The translations under genes and the position numbers were made by a program. The notes beneath the pieces were generated by a model that saw nothing but the letters and a program-made list of their open reading frames with translations, did not search any database and was not told where the DNA came from. From Flavobacteriaceae bacterium F08102 (GTDB lineage Bacteria; Bacteroidota; Bacteroidia; Flavobacteriales; Flavobacteriaceae), in the NCBI GenBank assembly GCA_023015935.1, contig JALKAY010000001.1, positions 372,874 to 436,873 on the forward strand: DNA of 64,000 bases, read 5' to 3'. Shown here piece after piece: positions 8,675 to 18,157 of the stretch; the stretch's first letter is position 1; every line of letters starts with the position of its first letter.

Positions 8675-11176
8675 TTACATTTTTAAATTTCTCAAACGCA
8701 ATGAGTTATAAATTACGGATACAGAACTAAAACTCATTGCCAAGGCAGCAATCATCGGAGATAATAACCATCCAAAAATTGGGAATAATACACCCGCTGC
8801 AATGGGGATTCCTAACGAATTATAGAGTAAGGCAAAGAATAAATTTTGTTTGATATTTTTCATCACGCTTTCACTTAAATTCCGTGCTTTAACAAGCCCT
8901 TGTAAATCGCCTTTGACCAAAGTGATTACCGCACTTTCAATAGCAACGTCTGTTCCGGTTCCCATGGCAATTCCCACATCACTTTTCGCTAAGGCCGGGG
9001 CATCATTTATTCCATCACCAGCCATCGCCACAATATGACCTTCATTTTGCAATTGTGTTACCACCTTTAATTTATCTGCTGGAAGCATACTCGATTTAAA
9101 ATTTGTCAATTCGAGTGCTGTTGCGACCGCTTGTGCAGTGTCATGATTATCGCCAGTAAGCATGATTACCTCAATTCCCTTTTTTTGAAGTGACTTGATT
9201 GCCTTAGCACTTGTAGTCTTAATTTTATCACCGATAACAATATATCCACTTACCTTCCCATCAAGAGCGAGAAAAGACACGGTTTTACCTTGCTGCTGAT
9301 AAACTTGAGCTTCCTTTGCCATTTCAGCAGTAATCTCCGCTTGTACGTATTCCATCATACTGGGATTTCCCAAAGCTATTCTTTTGTCTTCTAATTTGCC
9401 TTCAACCCCTTTGCCAGTCACTGCGCTAAAATTGTTTATTTTGAGTATTGTCGTCTTTTTTTCTTTCCCATAAAAAACGGTTGCTTCGGCCAACGGATGT
9501 TCACTATGACTATTTAAAGAGACAATGTATTGAAGTACTTCTTTGGTCGAAAGTTCTTGTTGAAATGAACCCACTTTTTCAACTGTCGGTTTCCCTTCTG
9601 TAATAGTTCCAGTTTTATCAATTATGAGGGTAGTCACTTTATTCATTTTTTCAAGTGCTTCAGCATGCTTTATCAATATACCATGCTGAGCTCCTTTTCC
9701 AATACCTACCATTACAGACATGGGAGTTGCCAATCCCAAGGCACAGGGACAAGCGATGATCAAAACTGCTATCGCATTTACCAAGGCAAACACATAGGAT
9801 GGTTCAGGTCCCCAAATTGCCCAAACAACAAAAGTAATTACTGATATTATGACCACAATAGGCACAAAATATTCTGAAATCTTGTCGGCTAAATTTTGAA
9901 TTGGGGCACGACTCCTACTCGCGTCATTCACCATTTTAATAATTTGAGACAACAAGGTATCGCTTCCCACCTTCTCTGCCCGCATCAAAAATGTCTGATT
10001 TCCATTGATGGTACCACTACTAACAGGGTCATCAACAGTTTTATTAACAGGAATTGGCTCTCCCGTAATCATCGATTCATCGATGGTTGTTTCTCCATCA
10101 ATAATTATACCATCTACAGGGATTTTCTCTCCAGGTTTTACCTTGAGAATATCATTTAATACAATAGAATCTATACCAACTTCAACTTCATCACCATCTA
10201 CAACTTTTAACGCTTTACTCGGTGCCAAATTCAACAATTCTTTTACAGATGCATTGGTTTTACTATGGGCTCTAGCCTCTAATACTTGGCCTAACAAGAC
10301 CAAGGTTAAAATAACCGTTGCCGCTTCAAAATAAACATGAACTAAACCAGTCTCTGTTTTAAATTGATCTGGAAAAAAAGCTGGAAAAAACATTCCAAAC
10401 ACACTAAATAGCCAAGCTACACCCGCCCCAATACCAATAAGCGTGAACATATTGAGGTTCCACGATTTTACACTTCTATAGGCGCGTTCAAAAAACATCC
10501 AAGTAGCATAAAAAAGAACAGGTATAGAAAGCCCAAATTGAATCCAATTCCAATATTTCTGTTCCATAATAGCGTAAAGTGGATTGTTCGACAACATGTC
10601 ACTCATCGCAATTAAAAAGATCGGAACTGTGAAAATAATGGCGAGTTTGAATTTTTTAATCAACTTGGCATAAGCTTTTTCTTCTGCCGATTGATCTGAA
10701 GCTAAAGGAACTAAATCCATTCCACAAATAGAACAAGATCCTGCTTCATCTTGTACAACTTCAGGGTGCATAGGGCAAGTCCATTGTTCGGAGCTACCAG
10801 TCATTGAAAGATTAACTTCTTCTACTAAATCCATTCCGCACACCGGACAGTCACCGGGTTTGTCATACGTCTTATCTCCTTCACAATGCATAGGGCAATA
10901 GAACGTGCCTGTAGATTTACTTACTGGTTTAGTGTTTTTCTTTATAGATGCTTTTGGCCTTTCTCCCTCTGCATATATGCTGTATCGATCTCCGTCCTGT
11001 AATAGCGCCTGTTGTAGGGTCGCCAATGGAATATGCGATTGCATCGTTATTTCAGCAGTTGCATTTTGTAAATCAATTGAAACACTGTCAACACCTTCCA
11101 CTTTAGAAAGTGTCTCTTCTACATGTTTCTTACAGCCATTACAGCTCATTCCGTGTATGTGATAGCTATGCTTCAT
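8675..11176 (-). CDS. copA: Copper-type heavy-metal P1B-ATPase (CopA-like)
   Basis: 833 residues. An N-terminal HMA domain (about 1-66, CNGC motif at 12-15) is followed by two tandem heavy-metal-binding zinc-ribbon-like modules (about 92-121 and 133-162, each with CPMH...C..CGMDLV), then the P1B-ATPase core: eight helices, the ion-binding CPC motif (about residue 475, ACPCALGLATP), the phosphorylated Asp in DKTGTIT (about 520), and MLTGDN and GDGINDAPAL motifs. It would export Cu(I) or Ag(I) from the cytoplasm. The next gene upstream encodes a HYC_CC_PP family protein, a frequent neighbour of copper genes in this phylum. All catalytic motifs are intact. CPC with an N-terminal HMA favours copper over zinc. 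Confidence 0.92.
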   Translation of the reverse strand: MKHSYHIHGMSCNGCKKHVEETLSKVEGVDSVSIDLQNATAEITMQSHIPLATLQQALLQDGDRYSIYAEGERPKASIKKNTKPVSKSTGTFYCPMHCEGDKTYDKPGDCPVCGMDLVEEVNLSMTGSSEQWTCPMHPEVVQDEAGSCSICGMDLVPLASDQSAEEKAYAKLIKKFKLAIIFTVPIFLIAMSDMLSNNPLYAIMEQKYWNWIQFGLSIPVLFYATWMFFERAYRSVKSWNLNMFTLIGIGAGVAWLFSVFGMFFPAFFPDQFKTETGLVHVYFEAATVILTLVLLGQVLEARAHSKTNASVKELLNLAPSKALKVVDGDEVEVGIDSIVLNDILKVKPGEKIPVDGIIIDGETTIDESMITGEPIPVNKTVDDPVSSGTINGNQTFLMRAEKVGSDTLLSQIIKMVNDASRSRAPIQNLADKISEYFVPIVVIISVITFVVWAIWGPEPSYVFALVNAIAVLIIACPCALGLATPMSVMVGIGKGAQHGILIKHAEALEKMNKVTTLIIDKTGTITEGKPTVEKVGSFQQELSTKEVLQYIVSLNSHSEHPLAEATVFYGKEKKTTILKINNFSAVTGKGVEGKLEDKRIALGNPSMMEYVQAEITAEMAKEAQVYQQQGKTVSFLALDGKVSGYIVIGDKIKTTSAKAIKSLQKKGIEVIMLTGDNHDTAQAVATALELTNFKSSMLPADKLKVVTQLQNEGHIVAMAGDGINDAPALAKSDVGIAMGTGTDVAIESAVITLVKGDLQGLVKARNLSESVMKNIKQNLFFALLYNSLGIPIAAGVLFPIFGWLLSPMIAALAMSFSSVSVIYNSLRLRNLKM

Positions 11177-11392
11177 GGTTTTGTTTTTCTATGTACTTTC
11201 AAAAATACGCATCTTATGTAGAACAGATTTACTCAATGCGGATATAGATTTAAATAATTTAATTAAGTCATTTTGGCACTTTATTTTCATCCATATATTA
11301 TTCATAGGCACGACTGTAGTTCAAAATCATCATCGATGTAAAACGAAGACACAGAAGCGTCCAACTAAATAAAAATTCAAGGATTTATCACA

Positions 11393-11809
11393 TCAAATTA
11401 AATAAGTCTCATCAAGCTTGTAGAGTTCCCTGCTGACCAAGGGTGGGACGTAATCATCAATAACGTAGAATGTTGAAAGTAGGCCTTTCAAAAGATTGCT
11501 AGAGGTATATAAAAAAGTGGTTAAATTTACGTGTTCAGAAAATAAGCATTCCGTAGAAATAACACTTAATTCGTTTTGTCCACTTACCTTCAATTGATTT
11601 TGGTGACAACAATTTTTCTCAATAATTGAACTGTTAGAAAAAAAACCTTCTTGCCCCATTTCCAAGTTACAGCTATCAGTATGATGGAAGATTGCGGTAT
11701 CTATCAAAATATTACCACAATAATGCATGTCAAACGTAAATAACATGGTAGAAAAAAGTACCATCACGACCATCATCACTGATCCTATTTTATGCAAAAC
11801 CACTTTCAT
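11393..11809 (-). CDS. HYC_CC_PP family small secreted/membrane protein
   Basis: About 138 residues from the preferred ATG at 11809 (MKVVLHKIGSV); the frame stays open to an ATG at 11848, but the usual family start is the inner one. A hydrophobic N-terminal segment is followed by the three landmarks that name this Bacteroidota family: HYC (in DMHYCGN), CC (in EKNCCHQ) and PP (in DDYVPPL). The conserved His and Cys residues suggest metal binding. It is encoded 216 bp upstream of the CopA-like ATPase on the same strand, which supports a role in copper handling, but no biochemistry is known to me for this family. Confidence 0.8.
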   Translation of the reverse strand: MKVVLHKIGSVMMVVMVLFSTMLFTFDMHYCGNILIDTAIFHHTDSCNLEMGQEGFFSNSSIIEKNCCHQNQLKVSGQNELSVISTECLFSEHVNLTTFLYTSSNLLKGLLSTFYVIDDYVPPLVSRELYKLDETYLI

Positions 11810-12076
11810 TCGAAAACTCAAAGGTATATTAAAATATTTTAAACCCATATCACTTCGTTAAAATTCATTGTCTTTAACAAATTCATCGATTAATGGCTGC
11901 TTGTAAATAAATTGTGAAACGCTGTAAAATGGATGCTCAATGCGTGAAGACAAAAGTGGTGCAATACACTTTACTCATTTTTGACAAGCTAATACCTCAA
12001 AAACACCCGTTTTTTCAACGTGAAAACAGCCGATGAGAAAGTGCTTGGCGTAAGTGAACGAACTATCCGTTCTTGA

Positions 12077-12493
12077 TTAATTGATAAGCGCAACCTCAAT
12101 AATGCGGTCTTCCATTAACGAAAATTTGCATTGCTCATACGAAGGAGCTGAAAATGTTGGTGTTACATTATTTGAAAACCCATAAGGTTCTTTGGGAATC
12201 CCAAGAAAATTACGATTAAATTCATCATCTGAATTCTTATCATGAAACATTGAAAACCCATAATCCCCTTTTGGCAAATCATTGATTATTATAGTTTCCG
12301 TAGTATTTTTAATGGTAATATAATAATGTTTAATTGCCGCTTCCCGTTTTAAAAAATTTTCACTTTTATTAAAAACCCCAATTCTTATTTTACCTTCAAG
12401 CACTTTAATGTTTTTAATGGTTATGGTCAATTCGGGATTTTCGGTAGAAACAACTGTTGATACAGTCAAAAACAATAATAAGAAGTACTTCAT
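12077..12493 (-). CDS. DUF2141 domain protein, secreted
   Basis: 138 residues with a short signal peptide (about 1-16) and a DUF2141 beta-sandwich: LTITIKNIKVLEGKIRIGVF near the N-terminus and GDYGFSMFHDKNSDDEF in the middle, then FLGIPKEPYGFSNN. These are the conserved landmarks of the family, whose function is unknown; members are secreted or periplasmic. It stands alone, with 460 bp of non-coding DNA upstream and 228 bp downstream, so it is probably its own transcript. Confidence 0.82.
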   Translation of the reverse strand: MKYFLLLFLTVSTVVSTENPELTITIKNIKVLEGKIRIGVFNKSENFLKREAAIKHYYITIKNTTETIIINDLPKGDYGFSMFHDKNSDDEFNRNFLGIPKEPYGFSNNVTPTFSAPSYEQCKFSLMEDRIIEVALIN

Positions 12494-12954
12494 ATTGGTA
12501 AATTTATGGTTTTTTTACTAGAAGTTGAATTATCTAGCAGATTATTTAATAATGTTTTGGCCAGATACTCCTTCAAATTAGTATTTTAATTATGCTGTCA
12601 ATGATGATTTTCATTGCGAAAACCCTGTACATTGAACTTCATAATTTACTTATAAAAATAAGTTAAATAAACGAAATGTCTGATCGAGGTAAACCTCAAT
12701 CAGACATTTTAGTAAGGTATAATAACACCTTATTCTTTACGCGCTATAATAGCTGGAAAATATGCCCAAATTAAATACACCTTATTTTCCATCATCAATT
12801 GAAGGGCAAATAAACACGGTAAATTCTACGATTCATTTGTACTATTTAAATCATCTACCATCTAAAATGCCACATTGATTTTATACTTAAGTCAAGTACG
12901 ATTCTCTATGTCTACTTTTACGCATTAATGAATTCAATATTACAATTGCTTCTC
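12494..12954. other. Intergenic region of 461 bp with one strong hairpin
   Basis: No reading frame with coding character on either strand. The only clear structure is the inverted repeat at 12674-12709. The remainder is AT-rich and probably holds the promoter of the DUF2141 gene near its left end. Confidence 0.6.
12674..12709 (-). terminator. Inverted repeat, probable terminator of the minus-strand TlpA gene
   Basis: A 16-bp stem (AAATGTCTGATCGAGG with CCTCAATCAGACATTT) around a 4-base loop. On the minus strand the single mismatch becomes a G-U pair, so the fold is continuous there, which points to a minus-strand transcript coming from the TlpA gene 245 bp upstream. A few T residues follow on that strand. 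Confidence 0.55.
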
Positions 12955-14079
12955 TTAATCTAACACAAGCAATTCTTTTATTTTTTCTTCCAGTTCAGCA
13001 CCTTTTAAATTTCGTCCTTGAACTACACCATTTTTATCAATTAAGATGGTTGCTGGGATCATAGTTATTGAAAATACTTTTGCAGATGGACATCTAAATT
13101 CCTTTAGTGAAGAAGCCTGATCCCACTTGATGTACTCATTTTTCTTTAAAAAATCACGCCATTTAGCTTCATCTTTATCATACGATATTCCTAAAACCTC
13201 CAAACCTTGCGGTCCAAATTTTTCATGTATTTCTCCTATATGTGGCATCGCCACGATACAAGGACCACACCATGTTGCCCAAAAATCAATTAACAATACT
13301 TTGCCTCTGTATTGGTGTAAACTAATTTCTGATCCATCTAATGAAGTAATTGAAAAATTGTCTGGAGAGCCACCGACCATCCCTCTCTTTATTTCTTCTA
13401 CCTCCATCTTGAACACCTTCGCTTCTTTTGAATCTTTAATTTGGGGAGATAAGTTAGAAAATGCTTTTTCAACTGAAGGTAACGGGTCAAACCGTAACAT
13501 ATAATTTTTTATATAAAAGTAAGTTCCATAGCTATTTGGATAATTAGATAAGGTATCTATTACTTCTTCAATAAAATCTTCATCTAGTTTTTGACGTGCT
13601 TTTGCCAACTCATCATCACTAAGTTCATTATTCTTATTTGCTACAACCAGTCTATTTGTTGCTAAACCCCATACGGTTCTCCTCTCCTTATAATTACGTT
13701 TAAGTTTAGCATATACCGCATCCTCTTTACTTCTATCAATATCAAACTTAAAAGGTTTATTAACCTTTGATATCGAATCCTGCCAAATAGTAACATTAAC
13801 GATCGTGTCTTCAAGAATAAAGTCTTCTCTATATTTAGTTCCCACAATAGATAATCTAACCTCTTTTATTTCACCAAATGAGGGACCTTTAAAAGAAAAA
13901 TTTCCATGGCTATCCACACGGGCAGAATCAATAATTTTAACAACCCTTAAGTTAGAAAGTTCTTCTAATAGTAATTTTTTTCCTATCCCTTCTTTAAAAA
14001 CACCACTGATCGTATAATGTGGTTTTTGACTGAATGAAAGCATTAATGAAGTACATAAAAATAGAAGTATCTTTTTCAT
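12955..14079 (-). CDS. TlpA-like thiol-disulfide oxidoreductase with DUF4369 domain
   Basis: About 374 residues from ATG 14079 (MKKILLFLCTSL); the frame opens upstream at 14133, but only the inner ATG puts a signal peptide at the N-terminus. A DUF4369 beta domain (about 20-110, YTISGVFKEGIGKKLLLEEL) and a helical linker precede an AhpC/TSA thioredoxin fold with WATWCGPC near residue 265 and a cis-Pro loop (MIPATILID). It is probably a periplasmic disulfide reductase or oxidase. It is the first of three related genes beside a SusC/SusD system, and is the most diverged of them. No lipobox is visible, unlike the next paralogue. Confidence 0.85.
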   Translation of the reverse strand: MKKILLFLCTSLMLSFSQKPHYTISGVFKEGIGKKLLLEELSNLRVVKIIDSARVDSHGNFSFKGPSFGEIKEVRLSIVGTKYREDFILEDTIVNVTIWQDSISKVNKPFKFDIDRSKEDAVYAKLKRNYKERRTVWGLATNRLVVANKNNELSDDELAKARQKLDEDFIEEVIDTLSNYPNSYGTYFYIKNYMLRFDPLPSVEKAFSNLSPQIKDSKEAKVFKMEVEEIKRGMVGGSPDNFSITSLDGSEISLHQYRGKVLLIDFWATWCGPCIVAMPHIGEIHEKFGPQGLEVLGISYDKDEAKWRDFLKKNEYIKWDQASSLKEFRCPSAKVFSITMIPATILIDKNGVVQGRNLKGAELEEKIKELLVLD

Positions 14080-14314
14080 TTTTTTAATAATTGTATTAAA
14101 CGTAATTTTTAATTTTTTGCATAAAACTTTCATTTTATCATATAGGTTTTCACCGTAAAAAATAAAAGCAACCTAGTACAATCCAGATATTTTATGGTGC
14201 AAAAATACCTGGATTGTACTTTGTGACTATCAAAGGCTATTACATGGTGGTTACTAAATACATGTCATCTAGTCTCGATGAACATTCATCTCCGCTAAAC
14301 TATTCAATAGCTCT

Positions 14315-15703
14315 TTAAATATTTAACGAGTTAAATAAATCAATTAATGCAGGATCTGATGGGCGTGGTGCATTGGGCGTTACAATTATACCATTAGGAT
14401 CAATTAATATAAAACGAGGAATTGATCTAATATTATAATCTAATATAAATTGTGAATTAAAATCTTTGTCTGCCATCAGTTGAATTCCACCTAACTTTTT
14501 ATCTACAATCATTTTTTTCCACTTATCATGATCCTTAGCATTGTCAACAGAAATACTCAAAAAATGTATATTTCTACCATGATACTCCTTTTCTATGCGT
14601 TGTAGGTCCGGTAATTCTGCAATACAAGGTACACACCAAGTAGCCCAAACATCTATAAAGATGTATTTTCCTTTTAAATCATCTAAAGACAAGGTTCCTC
14701 CAGCATTGTTTTCGTAATTGGTAAACTTGGGTGATGGTTGACCTTTACTTACCCTTTTTAACTTAGTATAAATTTCCGTGATTTTAGCATTATTTTCTTC
14801 ATTTGTAGATGCATCCATAAACATTTTATAAAATTTCTCAAAATCTACAGTTTGATAAAAATCATATTCTGCTTTACTAAAAATAAGTTCGTTTCTAATT
14901 ATTTGATTTGGAATCTTCGAATATACAGTTATTGCTTGAAGTCCATATTCAATAGAATCTTTTTTAGCTAAAGCATATATTTGCCTAGAATAGTGACGGT
15001 TAACCATTTCTCTATAGGCAGCAGAAAAATAAAAATCAACATCATTGTTCAGATCCACATCTTCTAATTCAGCCAAAAAGCCTTCGGAAGGTCTATACCC
15101 ACGCTTTTGTGCCCATTGTCTATGATAACCACCAGCATACCGCGCTAATTCATTTAAATATTCGTAGTTAAGATTTCGTTTTTCTAAAGTTTTAAATGCG
15201 GGACTAATTCCTTTGGCAGTATCCAATTTGATATTCAAACTATGTTGAATTTCCTTAAATTTTTTCTTAAAATCAGCTTCTTCCAACTTATATACAGCTC
15301 TATCTTTGGTTTTTAAAGCTGCCTCATTTTTATTTTTTTCTAGTATATATGCCGTTGTTTCAGCTCCTTTACCTGAAACCTCAAGAGAATTAATGAAATT
15401 ATTGGCGTCTACGGTAAGACTAAGGATATTCCCATTTTCTAAATAGATAGGCGTACTATTTTTACCTATTGAAAGTTGATAAAGTCCAGGATTATCTTTA
15501 ATTGTATCTGTAAAACTACCATTTGATTCAATGGTTATTTGCTTACTAACTGAATGATCTGTTTTCTCAAAGGTTACTTCTTTGCCCTCAAAATTGTCGA
15601 TTTTTCCAGTAAGTACTGCATAATTTACAGGCGTTTCATGTGTACAAGACACAAGACTAATAACAAGGCCGAAACTCAATATTGTTCTTTTCATTGTGTT
15701 CAT
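14315..15703 (-). CDS. TlpA-like DUF4369 thioredoxin-fold lipoprotein
   Basis: 462 residues with a lipoprotein signal (lipobox LVSC, Cys at residue 20), DUF4369 domain (about 25-110), a long helical middle region, and a C-terminal thioredoxin fold with WATWCVPC near residue 354 and a SIPRFILID cis-Pro loop. It is therefore a lipid-anchored envelope disulfide oxidoreductase. It is the intact sister of the broken gene directly upstream (15794-17167): the two agree closely over their length, including the YENNAGGT and EGFLAEL segments, so one arose by tandem duplication. Its substrate is unknown; neighbours suggest a link to the SusC/SusD uptake system. Confidence 0.87.
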   Translation of the reverse strand: MNTMKRTILSFGLVISLVSCTHETPVNYAVLTGKIDNFEGKEVTFEKTDHSVSKQITIESNGSFTDTIKDNPGLYQLSIGKNSTPIYLENGNILSLTVDANNFINSLEVSGKGAETTAYILEKNKNEAALKTKDRAVYKLEEADFKKKFKEIQHSLNIKLDTAKGISPAFKTLEKRNLNYEYLNELARYAGGYHRQWAQKRGYRPSEGFLAELEDVDLNNDVDFYFSAAYREMVNRHYSRQIYALAKKDSIEYGLQAITVYSKIPNQIIRNELIFSKAEYDFYQTVDFEKFYKMFMDASTNEENNAKITEIYTKLKRVSKGQPSPKFTNYENNAGGTLSLDDLKGKYIFIDVWATWCVPCIAELPDLQRIEKEYHGRNIHFLSISVDNAKDHDKWKKMIVDKKLGGIQLMADKDFNSQFILDYNIRSIPRFILIDPNGIIVTPNAPRPSDPALIDLFNSLNI

Positions 15704-15793
15704 AATTAAATTTTATTAATACTAAAATGCTTTTAAGCAATTCCATTTGCGGCAATTAAAACAAAATTCTCACAAAAGCATTTGTAAATTATT

Positions 15794-17167
15794 TTAGATA
15801 TTTAATTCGCTAAATAAATCTATTAACTCGGGACTTGAAGGACGTGGCGCTTTATTAGAAACTATTCGTCCTTTTGGATCGATTAATATAAATCGGGATA
15901 TTGAAGAAATAAAATAGTCTTTTATAAATTGAGATTCAGTCGCTTTATCTGCAATTACCTGAATTCCACCTAACTCTTTATCTATAATCATTTGTTTCCA
16001 ATTGTCATAATCTTTTGGCGCATTAATAGATATACTTAAAAAATGGATATTCTTGCCGCGATATGCTTCTTCAATCTTTTTTAAATAAGGTACTTGAGCC
16101 AAACAAGGTGCACACCACGTAGCCCAAACATCTATATAGGTATATTTTCCTTTAAGGTCGTCTAAGGATACTGTGCCCCCTGCATTATTTTCATAATTTA
16201 TAAATGTAGGCGACGACTGTCCTTTATTAATCCCTAATAACTTCATATAAACCTCCATAATTTTAGCCTTATTTTCTTCATTCGTCGAAGCATTCATAAA
16301 AATTTGATAATATTCCTCAAAATTCTCTGTTTTGACCATCCCATATTCTGCCCCAGAAAATATCAGTTCGTTTTTAATGATTTCATTTGGAATAGTGGAA
16401 TGTACCTTAGCCTTTGCAAACATGAATTCAATGGAATCTTTTTTACTAACTCATTAATTTTATCTACATAATATGCGGTTACTAATTGTTTATATGCATT
16501 TGAAAGAATAAAGTCCTTTTCATTATTTACATCTAGAGTATCCAATTCTGCCAAAAATCCTTCAGAAGGTTTGTAGTCTGTTTTTTTGCCCAATAACGAT
16601 GTCTACCTGTTACATATCTTAACAATTGCAATAAATAATTATAATTAAGATTGCGTTTTTCCAACATCTTAAAGCCAACATCAATACCTTTTATAGTATC
16701 CAACACAGTAGTTAGTACCGCATTTAAACTTTTAACTTTCTTTTTAAAATCAGCATCTTCCAGTGCATAAAAAGATTTCTTTTCACCAATTAGTTCGGCT
16801 GTCTTTCTTTAAATAATAAATAATTGGTGGTCTCTGCACCATTCCCTGAAATCTTAAGAGAACGCTTAAAATCTTTAACATCAGCTATAAGCTTAATAGC
16901 ATTTCCATTGTTTACATAGATATTAACGTGGTTTTTACCTACAGAAAGTTGATAATACCCAGGGGTATCCTTAATGGTATCAGTAAAAGTTCCTTTTGAA
17001 TCAATCGTAATTTGCTTACTAAATGATTGGTTTGATTTTACTAAGGTTACTTCTTCGGCATCGAAATTATCAATTGTGCCACTAAATAAAGCGTAATTTA
17101 CTGGAGTTTCTATGGTAAAAGCCATAAGACTTGCGATCAACCCAAGGCTAACTATGGTTATCTTCAT
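15794..17167 (-). pseudogene. TlpA/DUF4369 paralogue broken by three frameshifts
   Basis: Three consecutive minus-strand fragments line up end to end with the intact 462-residue neighbour. The signal peptide and DUF4369 part ends in a shift near 16800 (net loss of one base modulo 3). A second shift lies in the T run 16581-16587, where one more base would restore WAKKTDYKPSE. A third lies in the T run 16439-16444, where one more base would restore KKDSIEF. After that the frame is open to the end and keeps WATWCAPC and the cis-Pro region. The lipobox Cys of the sister is Phe here. No full protein can be made as read. Two of three shifts are in homopolymers, so sequencing error or slippage must be considered. 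Confidence 0.85.
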
Positions 17168-17181
17168 CGTTTCATTGTTAA

Positions 17182-17208
17182 AAAAACCTCCTATAAAAGG
17201 AGGTTTTT
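17182..17208 (-). terminator. Rho-independent terminator of the SusC/SusD operon
   Basis: A 10-bp stem (AAAAACCTCC with GGAGGTTTTT) around a 7-base loop. On the minus strand it ends in a T run and lies 22 bases after the stop of the metallohydrolase-like lipoprotein gene, separating it from the broken TlpA gene. Confidence 0.85.
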
Positions 17209-17229
17209 ATACTAATTTCTCAATTCAAT

Positions 17230-18132
17230 CTATAAACCAACGGACTGCCATGCTGTTGAAAAAGCCTCTAAATCCATTCCAAATTCATCCTGCATAGTTT
17301 CGATAACGATATCATATTTGGCTTTAATATTTGGTTTCGTGGTTAGCCACTCATCTCGTTCTGATTTTGGCCTAGAGATGATCCAAACCACGTACGATGT
17401 CCAATCAGTATACGGGTTGAACAAAATAGCTAATGTACCGTAAGGATGTACAAACCCAATATCCGTAGCAAGTTCTTCGTCATATTGAGCTGAAGAAAAT
17501 AACGCAGGTTCACCTGCCCTTGATCTCTCAAATCTATAATTCCCTGCTGATACATTGATAAATGCTTCTGGAAGTTGAAAATGATATTGAAAATACCCAC
17601 TGAAGTACGTATACAGTAGCATTTCTTTAGTAAGTAACAAGTTAAAATCAAACGTATTATTTATGTTTGAGACAATTTGAGTACCTTGAATATTATAGGT
17701 ATTAAAATCTCGATTAAACCCATATTTATCATAATTACGAGTTGTAGTGCTTAAAAAGTCATTTCCAACCAATATGAGTCTTCTGTATACAGCCAACTCT
17801 CTATAATCACTAAATAAATCATACATTTCATGAATCAACTTAAGAACTACTACCGCTCTTTCTTCCTCTGCTTTTACTAAAGGAAATGACGTAAAGTTAA
17901 TGGATCCATATTCGGTTTTTAAAGCCTCTTCTCCTTCAAGATTTATATAGGTATGCAAGTCATAATCTTTATAGAGATCATAGGCAAGTTGACTTGCTTC
18001 AGTTGTTCCTGGCTCAATTATTGGAAACGGTTCTTTACCATTGAAGTCAGAAATTAAAACTTCTTCGTTTTCACATGATATAAGTGAAGAAGTTAGTAAT
18101 AAAAGTGACATTATTTTTATTATATATTTCAT
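17230..18132 (-). CDS. SusCD-associated zinc-metallohydrolase-like lipoprotein lacking HExxH
   Basis: 300 residues with a lipoprotein signal (LISC, Cys at residue 20). The C-terminal half follows the Bacteroidota family of substrate-import-associated zinc metallohydrolase lipoproteins (TIGR04549/Peptidase_Mx1): an INVSAGNY segment, GFVHPYG, and a closing helix YDIVIETMQDEFGMDL. The zinc-binding HExxH expected just before INVSAGNY is missing: that stretch reads TYFSGYFQYH. The downstream NEDFxE-type ligand segment reads YTDWTS. An HEMYD motif further upstream lies in a different helix and is not the active site. I infer a surface or periplasmic pseudoenzyme, perhaps ligand-binding. It is encoded 25 bp after susD in the same operon. 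Confidence 0.7.
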   Translation of the reverse strand: MKYIIKIMSLLLLTSSLISCENEEVLISDFNGKEPFPIIEPGTTEASQLAYDLYKDYDLHTYINLEGEEALKTEYGSINFTSFPLVKAEEERAVVVLKLIHEMYDLFSDYRELAVYRRLILVGNDFLSTTTRNYDKYGFNRDFNTYNIQGTQIVSNINNTFDFNLLLTKEMLLYTYFSGYFQYHFQLPEAFINVSAGNYRFERSRAGEPALFSSAQYDEELATDIGFVHPYGTLAILFNPYTDWTSYVVWIISRPKSERDEWLTTKPNIKAKYDIVIETMQDEFGMDLEAFSTAWQSVGL

Positions 18133-18157
18133 GATTTTTGTTTTATAGTTAATTTAA

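Noticed and set aside
10005-10334. Ser/Thr-rich 109-residue frame on the plus strand
   Set aside because: Antisense shadow of the intact P-type ATPase gene, with no start context or neighbours of its own.
11990-12040. Short plus-strand stretch resembling LGVSERTIRS, like a helix-turn-helix
   Set aside because: It lies in a fragment without start or continuation and ends at once. A chance match or unrecognisable relic cannot be told apart.
17790-17830. HEMYD in the metallohydrolase-like lipoprotein as a possible zinc site
   Set aside because: It lies well N-terminal of the expected active-site helix and lacks the third His; the family landmarks place the true site elsewhere.
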